This document shows, piece after piece, positions 40,916-49,863 of a stretch of DNA of 64,000 nt. The position numbers and the translations under genes were made by a program. Location: contig CAVRAU010000023.1 in assembly GCA_963719055.1 (NCBI GenBank), forward strand, positions 62,001-126,000, given 5' to 3'. The first letter of the stretch is position 1, and the number at the start of each line of letters is the position of its first letter. The notes beneath the pieces were generated by a model that was not told the DNA's origin, searched no databases, and saw only the letters and a list, made by a program, of their open reading frames with translations. Source of the DNA: CAXMQZ01 sp963719055 (lineage in GTDB: Bacteria > Acidobacteriota > Thermoanaerobaculia > Multivoradales > JAHEKO01).

Positions 40916-41686
40916 ACTTTTCGTGCCACCCAGTAGGCCAGCAGGTGAGTGGAATCGCGGTGATGGCGTAGGCCACGAACTTGGCGAAGAGATTGCCGAT
41001 CACCAGACCCTCGATCCCAAAGAGGATCAAACCGAGCACCGCGACCAGGACAAAGGGACTCTCGGCCTTCTCCGGGTAGACACTCGCCAACACCTGGCCT
41101 GTCGAGGCATCGACCGCCGCATGAAAGGTCTTGCCCTCGAATGTGTAGCGACACTTCCAGAAGGGCACCCTCACCAGTGCGGTCTCGTGGATTTCTCCAA
41201 CCTGCCGTTGCTCCAGCCAACCCACGGCCGTCTCCAGGGGTACCTGGACGTCGATGACCTGCATGTCGTCCTCTTCAGGCCGATAGGGTTCCAGACGACC
41301 CGCAGGGATCGACAGCTCCGTCACCTGGGGAATCGGAGTCGGTGCCGCGGGCTCGAAGAACACCCGTCTCCGCTCCGGATTCGGAGGTGCGAAACAACCA
41401 GACAGGGAAGGAGACGGCCTCGAGACCCTCGATGTGCGGCCTTGCGATCCAGATCCTTGACGGTGTCGTTCCCCGCCATCCAGCGCCGCAGTGCCGCGGT
41501 CGCCTCCTCCTCGGCCAGCAGAGGAGGCAGTCGGTAGTGGAAGACGACCTGGGCTCGATCGACAAACAGGGTGGTGTCGCAGAAGACACAGGTCACGAAC
41601 CGGTGACCCGTGGGCACCTCGTTCTTGCCCCCACACTGGGAACAGAGAACGGAGGAACCGCTCTCCTCCGGACGACTGGAGTCCAC
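40912..41686 (-). CDS. Zinc-ribbon membrane protein, paralogue, about three frameshifts
   Basis: About 257 residues when repaired. Zinc ribbon C15/C18/C33/C36 (LCSQCGGKNEV and TCVFCDTTL) at the same positions as in the next gene. Then RWMAGNDTVKDL, EGLEAVSFPVWLF, ETALVRVPFWKCRYTFEG, and two C-terminal hydrophobic segments (FVLVAVLGLILFGIEGLVIG and FVAYAITAIPLTHLLAYWV). Breaks lie near 41455, 41370 and 40955; the last restores the end VARKV with the TGA at 40912-40914. The start is a GTG at 41684-41686, 16 bases after the SPFH gene stop. Both it and the next protein probably sit in the inner membrane with the ribbon in the cytoplasm. Confidence 0.65.
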
Positions 41687-41702
41687 CTCGAACCCCGTCT
41701 GT

Positions 41703-42750
41703 CTAGCCGCCCACCTTCGTACCGCAGGCAGGGCAGAATTTCGCCGCTTCCGGCAGCTTGCCACCACACTGATGACAGAACGCCGCACCAGCAGCGGCGG
41801 CCGCCGCACGGCAGCAGCGGCGCCACTACCGGAGTCCTGCGCCGGAGGAGCAGCTGGCGATTCGCCGCCACCGCCCGCCGGCGCCGGCTGACCGCCCTGG
41901 TCCTGCATGGCTTCCTTCATCATCTGCGGCAGCATCATCCCCATGCCGGCCCCCATGCCCACTCCCAGACCGGCCCCGACACCACCGCCGGTCTCGCCAC
42001 CGGTGTTTTGTGCCGCATCGCCCATGGCCTTGGCGGCCTTGAACTTCATGTAGGCGTTCATATCGCCTACGGCAGCCATGCCAGCGCGCTCGTCGATGAG
42101 CTTCTGGACCTCGTTCGGCGGCGTGATGGCGCCCAGATACATATCCACCAGCTCGATACCGTACTTGCTGAAGTCGTCGGCAACCCTGGACTTGAGCGCC
42201 ATTCCCAACTCATCGTAGACCTTGGGCAAGTCGAAAATCGACTGCAGATTCTCGCCCAAGTACGTCGGTCAGACGAGCCACGATCACATCTTTGTAGTAC
42301 GACTCCACACCATCGGTGGTGTACACATCGTTGGTCCCGACAATCGTGTTGACGAACAGCTGGGAATTCGTGATGCGGACCGCGAACTTGCCGAAGGCCC
42401 GCAGACGGACCATCGCCAGCTCGCTGTCTCGATACGCCACCGGCTCCTTGGTTCCCCATTTGAGATCCAGAAAGGTCTTGGTGGAGACGAAGACAACAGC
42501 TGCCTGGAACGGCGACTTGCCCTCGAAGGGGATACCTAGCAGCTTGGTCAGGAAAGGCAGGTTCTGTGTTGCCAGGGTATGGCGTCCCGGGCCGAAGGTG
42601 TCGAGGGCCTTGCCATCCCGAAAAAAGACCGCCTGCTGGCTCTCTTCGACGACCAACTGACTGCCTAGTCTTGATGGCCGCGGTCCCCTGCCGCGGCACC
42701 CGGGCCACCATGGTCTGACCCGTGGGGTCGACGTATTGAATCACTTTCAT
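41703..42750 (-). CDS. SPFH/Band 7 protein with C-terminal zinc ribbon (YdjI/COG4260 type), about three frameshifts
   Basis: About 348 residues. The start ATG 42748-42750 has a strong AGGAGA site. The SPFH domain covers roughly the first 250 residues: SQLVVEESQQAVFFRDGKAL, FGPGRHTL, FEGKSPFQAAVVFVS, KFAVRITNSQLF, YKDVIVARLTDVLGENL and VADDFSKYGIELVDMYLGAITPP. A glycine/methionine-rich linker follows (GGGVGAGLGVGMGAGMGMMLPQ), then a ribbon CHQCGG...FCPACG (CX2CX10CX2C) and the TAG at 41703-41705. Breaks near 42665, 42262 and 41805. SPFH proteins form ring-like membrane scaffolds; the B. subtilis relative YdjI works with PspA in membrane stress. No hydrophobic anchor is seen, so membrane contact may need the ribbon partners. 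Confidence 0.82.
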
Positions 42751-42781
42751 GATGAGTTCTCCTTGTCGGTACGCTGATCGC

Positions 42782-43309
42782 TCAACGGGAGGTCTTGACG
42801 ATGTTGTTGATGATGGTTCCGCGTCCGGACCACCGCTCTTCCAGGTCACTCAGCTTCTGCAGTGCGGCTTCGACACCCGCCTCCGGATCACCCTGTCCCG
42901 GGGTCGGAATGGCTGACAGCGAACCCGTCAGATCCTCGATCTCTCCGAGCAGCGACAGATCGAATTCATAGACCTTCTCCAACTCCACTTCGCCGATCTT
43001 CTCGACGTCGAAGAATCCCGTCACTCCATAGTCGCTGAACCGAATCGCCTGCGACAAGCCATCGAGCCGGCGATCGAGACGATCGAACAGGTGCAGAGAG
43101 CCGATCTGCGCGGCATCGGTGTAGGCTCGAGCTCGATCCCTCACGACCCCCTTGAGGTCGGCGATCGACCCCGCCAGATATTCCCGCTGCATCTTGTCGA
43201 CTTCCCGCCGTAGCTCCCGGTCTTGAAAGCCACGAAATCCGGGAATCTTCTCTCCCAGGCGCTCCAGCCAGTTGCGTTGCGCCTTGGCTTCGTCAAATCC
43301 ATTGGTCAT
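42782..43309 (-). CDS. Coiled-coil protein at the head of the SPFH operon
   Basis: A 175-residue, highly charged, mostly helical protein (LERLGEKIPGFRGFQDRELRREVDKM in outline, then AGSIADLKGVVRDRARAY and LFDRLDRRLDGLSQAIRF). A middle segment (YGVTGFFDVEKIGEVELEKVYEFDLSLLGEI) may form a short beta unit. It lacks a signal peptide and membrane segments. The helical character and position before the SPFH gene recall PspA in B. subtilis ydjFGHI, but the sequence does not clearly match PspA. RBS GGAGA precedes the ATG; the SPFH gene follows after 31 bases. First gene of the operon. Confidence 0.65.
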   Translation of the reverse strand: MTNGFDEAKAQRNWLERLGEKIPGFRGFQDRELRREVDKMQREYLAGSIADLKGVVRDRARAYTDAAQIGSLHLFDRLDRRLDGLSQAIRFSDYGVTGFFDVEKIGEVELEKVYEFDLSLLGEIEDLTGSLSAIPTPGQGDPEAGVEAALQKLSDLEERWSGRGTIINNIVKTSR

Positions 43310-43402
43310 CGGTTTTGTTCTCCAGTTGAGTTGGACTGTGCAGACATGCTAGCAAAGGGCCTCTTCTCTGGCTTCACTGCAGACTACGTTCGTGAAGGCA
43401 CC

Positions 43403-43978
43403 CTATTCACGCTGCCTCGCCCAATCCATCAGCTTGACGGAGGCCACGCTGATCAGGGCGGCGACGGCGTTGAAGGTCACATCCCGAACATCGTAGACCC
43501 GATTGGGCAAGATGGCCTGGATCCCTTCGTCGAGCCAGCCGATGATGCCGGTACTAACGACAGCGGTCGCAAACGGCTGTAGGCGAGCGACTCGATCCCC
43601 GACATCGATGCCGGTTTCGACCAGCCTGGCTCGGCGCTCGCAGAGAGCCAGATAGATCAGGGCCGCTACCACCCCATACTCCAGAAAATGCAGCCGTTCC
43701 TCCGGCATCATGGGAATCGCCGTCAGCAGTGCGAGATAGCCCGCCCCGATGACACCTGTGGTGACCAAGGCCCGCCACCCCGCACGGATCGCGAAAAGAC
43801 GCCAGGTAACCAGACTCCCTGCCGCGAGAAAAGACAGCGCCACCGCCAGACGGAGAAGATTCCGTTCCCGGAGCAGCTCCGCTGCGGGCCGCGCGATGTA
43901 GAGAGACGAGTAGATCAACAACGTGCAGAGGCCGGCCGCGAACCAGAGGCGTTTCTCACGCCTGGAAGCAAAGACCAT
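43403..43978 (-). CDS. VanZ-like membrane protein
   Basis: A 191-residue protein with about five hydrophobic segments (LWFAAGLCTLLIYSSLYI, LAVALSFLAAGSLVTW, LVTTGVIGAGYLALLT, FLEYGVVAALIYLAL, FNAVAALISVASV). The VanZ-type motifs are ERLHFLEYGVVA and GWLDEGIQAILPNRVYDVRDVTFN, with conserved acidic and aromatic residues. VanZ relatives are associated with the envelope and low-level teicoplanin resistance, but the biochemical role is not settled. It lies downstream of ftsZ and may be the last gene of the dcw transcript, or separate. Confidence 0.8.
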   Translation of the reverse strand: MVFASRREKRLWFAAGLCTLLIYSSLYIARPAAELLRERNLLRLAVALSFLAAGSLVTWRLFAIRAGWRALVTTGVIGAGYLALLTAIPMMPEERLHFLEYGVVAALIYLALCERRARLVETGIDVGDRVARLQPFATAVVSTGIIGWLDEGIQAILPNRVYDVRDVTFNAVAALISVASVKLMDWARQRE

Positions 43979-44036
43979 CTGGCCAGCGACCGACCCCTGC
44001 GGAGCACGGAAGAAGGAGGTTTACGCGCAATCGGCT

Positions 44037-45275
44037 CTAGTCCATCTGCTTGCGAAGCACCGTGGGGATATCGAAATCGTCCACGTTTGACCAGTTTGGA
44101 CCGTAACCGTTCGGATCATCGTTCTGAGCTTGAGCGATGACCTTGCGATAGAAGGGAATGTCCTCCCCCTCCTCTTCCGCCATCACAGCTGGCTCGGGCA
44201 GCGGCTCGTCGTAGACCGGCCCGCTTTCAGCCTCGAAAGACTGCTGGACGGGGCGCGCTGGCAGACGGGCCCCGGTTTGCTCGCCGCCAAATCCGGTGGC
44301 GATGACCGTCACCTTCATGTTCTCGTCCATGTCCTCGCGCACGACCAGACCCGAGATGATGTTGGCTGTCGGATCGACCGCCTCGGCGATGACCCGCGCC
44401 GCCTCGTCCACCTCGTGCAGGCTGAGATCCATGCCGCCGGAGATATTCAGCAGCACTCCCTTCGCACCCTCGATGGAGGTCTCCTCCAACAAGGGCGACG
44501 AGATCGCTCGCTGGGCGGCCTCGAGGGCCCGATTCTCGCCCTTGGCGATGCCCGTTCCCATCAGCGCCATGCCCATGCCGGTCATGATCGTTTTGACATC
44601 GGCGAAATCCACATTCACCTCGCCCGGAACCGTGATCAGATCGCTGATGCCCTGCACGGCCTGCCGCAGAACGTCGTCGGCGATCCGAAAGGCCTCGGTC
44701 AGCGGCGTACCCCGTTCGACAAAGCTGAGAAGGCGCTCGTTGGGAATGGTGATGAGGGTATCTACCGCCTCCCGCAACTCCTCGACACCGCGCTCCGCCA
44801 GTTCCTGACGCCGGCGTCCTTCGAAAGAGAAGGGCTTGGTGACGACGGCCACCGTCAAGGCTCCCAGCTCAGAAGCCAGGGAGGCAAAGATGGGCAGAGC
44901 ACCCGTCCCGGTGCCGCCTCCGAGTCCAGCCGTCAGAAATACCATGTCGGCGCCGTCGAGAAGCTCGAGAATGCGCTCGGTATCCTCCAGAGCCGACTTG
45001 CGACCGATCTCCGGATCGCCTCCGGCTCCCAGTCCCCGGGTCAGGGAGGAACCGAGTTGCACCTTGACCGGCGCCCGGCCACCTCGCAAGGCCTGCAGAT
45101 CGGTGTTGCCGGCAATGAACTCGATGCCTCTCATCTTGCAGTCGATCATCCGGTTGACGGCGTTGCCACCGCCACCGCCAACCCCTACCACTTTGATTCT
45201 CGCGGGGACGCTCTCGGCCTCTTCGATGGTAATGGACAGGCCGGGCTCCATCTCCTGGTCGTCGAATAAGATCAT
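44037..45275 (-). CDS. ftsZ: Cell division protein FtsZ
   Basis: The tubulin-like GTPase that forms the division ring. It has KVVGVGGGGGNAVNRM, NTDLQAL, the tubulin signature GGGTGTGALPIFA, the T7 loop NVDFADVKTIM with catalytic aspartate, and the C-terminal peptide DDFDIPTVLRKQMD that binds FtsA. The variable linker is about 60 residues. I chose ATG 45273-45275 (MILFDDQEM) because AAGGAGA lies just before it; a start at 45311 would overlap ftsA. About 412 residues. Intact. Confidence 0.96.
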   Translation of the reverse strand: MILFDDQEMEPGLSITIEEAESVPARIKVVGVGGGGGNAVNRMIDCKMRGIEFIAGNTDLQALRGGRAPVKVQLGSSLTRGLGAGGDPEIGRKSALEDTERILELLDGADMVFLTAGLGGGTGTGALPIFASLASELGALTVAVVTKPFSFEGRRRQELAERGVEELREAVDTLITIPNERLLSFVERGTPLTEAFRIADDVLRQAVQGISDLITVPGEVNVDFADVKTIMTGMGMALMGTGIAKGENRALEAAQRAISSPLLEETSIEGAKGVLLNISGGMDLSLHEVDEAARVIAEAVDPTANIISGLVVREDMDENMKVTVIATGFGGEQTGARLPARPVQQSFEAESGPVYDEPLPEPAVMAEEEGEDIPFYRKVIAQAQNDDPNGYGPNWSNVDDFDIPTVLRKQMD

Positions 45276-45307
45276 TTCGCTGTTCTCCTTCCGTGCTCCG
45301 TTGACGC

Positions 45308-46549
45308 TCATAAAAGATCAGAAAACATGCCGCGGATGCTGGTCATCATGCCGCGCATGGTGAATCCGGTTGTTCCCACTCGCCGCATACGGTCGGCAGA
45401 GGCCTGGGCATACTGCAGCAGCCCTGAGGCGGCGGACCAGGTCGGGCAACTGATCACATCCACCAAGCCACCCAGTCCCTGGGGCAGTCCGTAGCGAACC
45501 GTACAATTGAAGATCTGCTCGGTCATCTCGAGCAGACCGTCCAGTTGGGCCCCTCCTCCCGTCAGAATGAGGCCACCACGCAGCGTCTCGTCCGCACCGT
45601 TCTTGATCAAGTCTTCACGGACGAGAGTGAGAATCTCTTCGGCTCGGGGTTGCAGGATGCCGCAAAGCTCGCGCTTGGGAACCACCCTGGCGAGGCCGCC
45701 GGCCACTGTGGGAACCGAGATGCCCTCTTCTTCGCTCACCAGCCCTTCGAGGCAACAGCCGTGGCGCGTTTTGATGTTCTCGGCCTCGGCGAAGGGAGTG
45801 CGCAGAACCATGGCCAGGTCGTTGGTGAAGTGTCCGGCTCCGATCGGCAGCACAGCGCTATGCTGAACCTCGCCTTCCGAATAGTTGGCGTATTCGGTCG
45901 TACCGCAGCCGATATCCACGAGCAGCGCGCCGAGCTCGCGCTCGTCATGCGTGAGCACCGCCTCGGCCGTGGCCAAGGGCTCGAAGACCAGCTCGGCGAC
46001 CTCGATGCCGGCGCGGTTGACGCAGGTCATCAGGGTCTTGCGCCGCGTGATGTTGCCGGTCACCAGATGGACGGCCACCTCGAGACGGCTGCCGAGCATT
46101 CCCAGAGGATCGTTGATGCCACCCTGCTCATCGACGATGAACTCCTGGGGAATGGCGTGGATGATCTCCCGGTCCGACGGCAACGCCGCCGACTGGGCGG
46201 CCTCCAGAACTCTGGCGATATCCTGTTGGGTGATCTCCCGATCCTGGTCCTTTCTGGCCACGGAAACCATGCCGCGAGAGTTGATACTCCGCACATCGGT
46301 TCCGGCAACGCCGACAAACGCCCTGGAGACTTCGATGCCGGCCATCACCTCCGCTTCCTCTGAAGCTTGCTTCAGGGCTTCCATCGTCGATTCCACGTTG
46401 ACGATGTTGCCTTTCCGGGTTCCTCGGTTAGGGGCCTGACCCTTGCCCACCACCTCGAGCTCGCCCTGGTCGTCTCGTTGACCGATCAGAACGCCGATCT
46501 TCGAGGATCCGATATCGATGGCTACCAAGTACGGGTCCACTTTCGGCAT
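45308..46549 (-). CDS. ftsA: Cell division protein FtsA
   Basis: Actin-like membrane tether for FtsZ. Phosphate-binding loops are AIDIGSSKIGVLIG and LLVDIGCGTTEYANY, and the adenosine motif is GGLILTGGGAQLDGL. The SHS2/1C subdomain has VESTMEALKQASEEAEVMAGIEV. It ends with an amphipathic segment (GTTGFTMRGMMTSIRGMFSDLL), as expected of the membrane-targeting helix. ATG 46547-46549 is preferred because AGGAGG lies 8-10 bases upstream; a GTG at 46558 would overlap the ftsQ stop but sits too close to that site. About 413 residues, intact. Confidence 0.95.
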   Translation of the reverse strand: MPKVDPYLVAIDIGSSKIGVLIGQRDDQGELEVVGKGQAPNRGTRKGNIVNVESTMEALKQASEEAEVMAGIEVSRAFVGVAGTDVRSINSRGMVSVARKDQDREITQQDIARVLEAAQSAALPSDREIIHAIPQEFIVDEQGGINDPLGMLGSRLEVAVHLVTGNITRRKTLMTCVNRAGIEVAELVFEPLATAEAVLTHDERELGALLVDIGCGTTEYANYSEGEVQHSAVLPIGAGHFTNDLAMVLRTPFAEAENIKTRHGCCLEGLVSEEEGISVPTVAGGLARVVPKRELCGILQPRAEEILTLVREDLIKNGADETLRGGLILTGGGAQLDGLLEMTEQIFNCTVRYGLPQGLGGLVDVISCPTWSAASGLLQYAQASADRMRRVGTTGFTMRGMMTSIRGMFSDLL

Positions 46550-46554
46550 CAACC

Positions 46555-47362
46555 TCACCCCTCCTGACTGCGCGGATCGCCCGCGGGTTGGATAACTATC
46601 TGACGAGAGAATCGAAGATCCACTGCCTCGACCGAGGCGAATCGCCGGGAGATCTCTGGCAGCAGTGCAACGAGCTTGTCGATTTGTTCTGCCACGTCCC
46701 CAGCACTGACAAGGATCGGAAAATCCAGACCTGCGGTGTAGATTCGATAGTCACCCAGGCCCATCACCTCGATTTCCGAGAGCCCCCGGCTGATCTCGGG
46801 AGCCAGTCGCTCCAGACTGGCTGCCATCTCCAGAGCCGGCGCCACCTCCAGAGCTGCCCCAGGTGCCACACTCAGAAGAACGAGATCGACTGGACCCTCG
46901 AGATCGTAGGCGCCAATGACGAAGCCATCGCCGTCGACATAGAAGAGCTCACCGTCGCTGACGCAACAGCGCTACCGGCAATCGTTCCTCGATCTGCACT
47001 ACCAATCCGTCTGGAAGCTCTTTGCGAATCGCTGCGCTCTTGACCCAGGGATTCCCGGTCAGCCTGCCCTCGACGTCCTCCAGAGAAAGGCTCAGAAGAT
47101 GCCGACCACGCAATGGCGTCAGAGCCGCTGCGACCTCCTCGGTGGATATGTGGACCGTGGTGCCGATTTTCACCTGCTGGAGAAGAAATCTCGGAGAGGT
47201 ATAGATCCACAGGGCGGCCGCCAACGGCAGTCCAACCACAAGTACGGCCAGGAGAAAGGGCTTCAGCAGCATCAGAGTCCGGCTGCGCCGGCGGTGCGGC
47301 ACGACGAATCGACGACGGCGGAAGGCACTCGAACGCTCGATGGTGAGTCGCTGCGTCGTCAT
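46555..47362 (-). CDS. ftsQ: Cell division protein FtsQ, one frameshift
   Basis: A bitopic divisome protein of about 268 residues. A basic cytoplasmic N-terminus (RRRRFVVPHRRRSR) leads to one membrane helix (LKPFLLAVLVVGLPLAAALWIY), then a POTRA domain (VKIGTTVHISTEEVAAAL, GNPWVKSAAIRKELPDGLVVQIEERLPVALLRQR in outline) and the FtsQ beta domain. The frame breaks near 46960, where the sequence should continue GELFYVDGDGFVIGAYDLEGP; the second half ends at 46555. It overlaps murC by four bases and the ftsA start region. FtsQ links FtsBL to the ring. Confidence 0.88.
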
Positions 47363-48750
47363 GCTGCGCCCTCCGCAGCCAGATCCTCGGCCAGCCGGTA
47401 GATGTCGCCCGCTCCCAGGGTCAACACCACATCCCCTTCGCCGACTTCGTCGACCAGCATCTCGCGAGCCTGATGCCAGTCGGCGCAGAGTTCCACGTGC
47501 CGATGCCCACTTCGACGCGCCGCATCCACCACCAACATCGAGTCGACCTCAGCGATCGGTTGCTCCCGCGACGGGTAGATGTCGGTCACCAGCACAAAGT
47601 TGGCACCCAGTAGCGCCTTGCCGAACTCGCCGGCCAGATCGCGAGTGCGGGAGAACAGATGCGGCTGGAAGACCGCCACGATGCGAGCTTGGGGGAACGC
47701 CTGGCGAGCCGCCTCGAGGGTGGCCGCCACTTCCGTCGGATGGTGGGCATAGTCATCCACCACCAGTGCACCGCGCCAGGTTCCCCGATGCTCGAAGCGC
47801 CGGTGGACCCCTGAGAAGCCCGCCAAGGCTCCGGCGATGGTCTGGAACTCGATCCCCAGGGACAGCCCCACCGCAATGGCAGCCAGGGAATTGCGCACGT
47901 TGTGGTCACCATGCATGGGTAGCACCACGTCTCCCAGGTCGCCTTGCCCGTTGTTGCGCACCGTAAATCGGGAACCTTCTGAGGTGGGCTCCGGATCGAT
48001 GGCTCTGAGATTGGCTTGTGGCGACAGGCCGTAGGTCACGACTCGACGCCCGGCGAGCCGCGGCAACATCTCCTGGATGTTGGGGTCGTCCAAACAGAGA
48101 ATCGCCTGGCCAAAGAAAGGAACCTTGCTAGTGAACTCCAGAAAGGCCTTCTTGATGGCGCCGAGGTTGCCGTAGGTATCCAGATGATCCTGATCGATGG
48201 AGGTGACCACGCCGATGATGGGCTGCAGCCGCAGGAAGCTGCGATCGTATTCGTCAGCCTCGGCCACCAGATACTCGCTTTTGCCAAGACGGGCCCCGGT
48301 TCCCGATACGCGCAAGCGCCCGCCGACGATGACGGTGGGATCGAGTCCCGCTTCCGTCAGCACCGCCCCGACGAGCGAGGTCGTGGTGGTCTTGCCATGG
48401 GTCCCCGCAACGGCGACCCCGTACTTGAGCCGCATCAACTCGCCCAGCATCTCCGCCCGCCGCACGATGGTGATATTCCGCTTCTCCGCTGCCTGGATCT
48501 CGGGGTTGTCTTGCGAGACGGCCGAAGAGATCACCACCAGATCCACATCCTCCAAGTGATCCTCCGAATGACCCACATGAACCGTCGCTCCCAGTTTCGC
48601 GAGTCGATCGGTGGTCTCGCTGGCAACCATGTCGCAGCCGCTGACCTCCAGGTCGTAGTCCAGCAGCACCTCCGCGATACCGCTCATACCGGCACCACCG
48701 ATACCGACAAAATGAACCTTGGAGAGATTGGCGAACTGGCGAAACATCAT
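47359..48750 (-). CDS. murC: UDP-N-acetylmuramate-L-alanine ligase
   Basis: A 463-residue Mur ligase adding L-Ala to UDP-MurNAc. The N-terminal Rossmann domain begins VHFVGIGGAGMSGIAEVL; the ATP site is AVAGTHGKTTTTSLV; the middle domain has EADEYDRSFL; and the C-terminal domain has DDYAHHPTEVAATL and VVFQPHLFSRT-like VFQPHLFSRTRDL. All are MurC-specific. Overlaps murG and ftsQ by four bases at either end. In many genomes murB and ddl lie between murC and ftsQ; neither is here. Intact. Confidence 0.96.
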   Translation of the reverse strand: MMFRQFANLSKVHFVGIGGAGMSGIAEVLLDYDLEVSGCDMVASETTDRLAKLGATVHVGHSEDHLEDVDLVVISSAVSQDNPEIQAAEKRNITIVRRAEMLGELMRLKYGVAVAGTHGKTTTTSLVGAVLTEAGLDPTVIVGGRLRVSGTGARLGKSEYLVAEADEYDRSFLRLQPIIGVVTSIDQDHLDTYGNLGAIKKAFLEFTSKVPFFGQAILCLDDPNIQEMLPRLAGRRVVTYGLSPQANLRAIDPEPTSEGSRFTVRNNGQGDLGDVVLPMHGDHNVRNSLAAIAVGLSLGIEFQTIAGALAGFSGVHRRFEHRGTWRGALVVDDYAHHPTEVAATLEAARQAFPQARIVAVFQPHLFSRTRDLAGEFGKALLGANFVLVTDIYPSREQPIAEVDSMLVVDAARRSGHRHVELCADWHQAREMLVDEVGEGDVVLTLGAGDIYRLAEDLAAEGAA

Positions 48751-49829
48751 TCGGCTCCCGCCACCTCGGCCAGAAGATCTGCGATATCGGCCGCCGCCTC
48801 GCGGCGGTAGAGCGACCGGCTGGCGTTCCCCATCTGCGTCAGGCCTTCGCGACTGGCAAGCAGCTCACCCACGACAGCAGCCACCTCTGGTGCTGTTGTC
48901 TGGCCGGAGAACATCCTGGCGCCACCCGTTGAGACCATGCGCCGAGCGTTGGCTACCTGGTGAGAACCGGCCAATCCCAACGGCAACAGCAGCGCGGCAC
49001 GGCCGACCGCGCAGATCTCGGCCAGGGTGATCGCCCCGCCGCGAGAGATCACCAGGTGCGCGGCGCTCATCGCCCCGGCCATGTCTTTCAAAAACGGCAC
49101 GATCCGGACATCCAGATCTGCAAGTGTGGGCTCTGCATAGGCCCGCTGCGCCTCTTCGACATGAGCCTCTCCCACCTGATGCGTCACCTCGAGATCGGGG
49201 TAGGCGGGAGCGATTTCGGCCAACGCCTCGGGCAGCAGCTCATTCAACTGTCTCGCTCCTTGGCTCCCCCCCAAAATCAGAATCCGCAGGGGACCCGTCT
49301 GGGCCGGGGGTTCGAAGGGGCCTTGGAATTCGCTCCGCACCGGGACACCGATCGCCTCGACACGGCATTTGAGATCTCGAGCTTCCTCCAGGCTGACAAC
49401 CGCGGCGGCCGTTGCCCATCGGGACAACCATCGATTGGCGGTGCCGGTTGTCGCGTTGGGCTCCAAGAGGACCGCCGGCCGGCCCGCCAGCCTGGCGCCG
49501 AGCACCCCTGGAGCCGAGGCGTAGCCGCCCGTTCCCAGAACCACCTCGATACCCTGCCGGCGGATCAAGCTCCTCGCCTGCACCGCCGAGAGTGCCGTCC
49601 GACCCAGGGCCAAGACCCGCTGGGGCAACCCGCGGCCCACTACCGCCGCGGCCGGCAAGCCGTAGTAGGGCATCCCGTGATCTGTCACCAAGCTCTTCTC
49701 CATGCCCCGGACTCGTCCCAACCAACTCACCTGGCAATCCCTTTCCGCCAGCTCGCGCACCACGGCCAGCGCGGGGAAAACGTGTCCCCCGCTACCGCCC
49801 CCTGCCACCAGCACATGCCCGAGACCCAT
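48747..49829 (-). CDS. murG: Undecaprenyldiphospho-muramoylpentapeptide beta-N-acetylglucosaminyltransferase
   Basis: A 360-residue GT28 enzyme that converts lipid I to lipid II at the inner face of the membrane. G loop 1 is VLVAGGGSGGHVFPALAV; G loop 2 is ILGGSQGARQLNELLPEAL; the donor site includes ISRGGAITLAEICAVGRAALLLPLGLAGSHQVANAR with conserved glutamates. Starts at an ATG three bases after AGGAG. A 34-base gap separates it from ftsW, the largest space inside this part of the cluster. Intact. Confidence 0.96.
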   Translation of the reverse strand: MGLGHVLVAGGGSGGHVFPALAVVRELAERDCQVSWLGRVRGMEKSLVTDHGMPYYGLPAAAVVGRGLPQRVLALGRTALSAVQARSLIRRQGIEVVLGTGGYASAPGVLGARLAGRPAVLLEPNATTGTANRWLSRWATAAAVVSLEEARDLKCRVEAIGVPVRSEFQGPFEPPAQTGPLRILILGGSQGARQLNELLPEALAEIAPAYPDLEVTHQVGEAHVEEAQRAYAEPTLADLDVRIVPFLKDMAGAMSAAHLVISRGGAITLAEICAVGRAALLLPLGLAGSHQVANARRMVSTGGARMFSGQTTAPEVAAVVGELLASREGLTQMGNASRSLYRREAAADIADLLAEVAGAE

Positions 49830-49863
49830 ACACTCCTAACCATTCGAAATTTTCGACTCGCTC

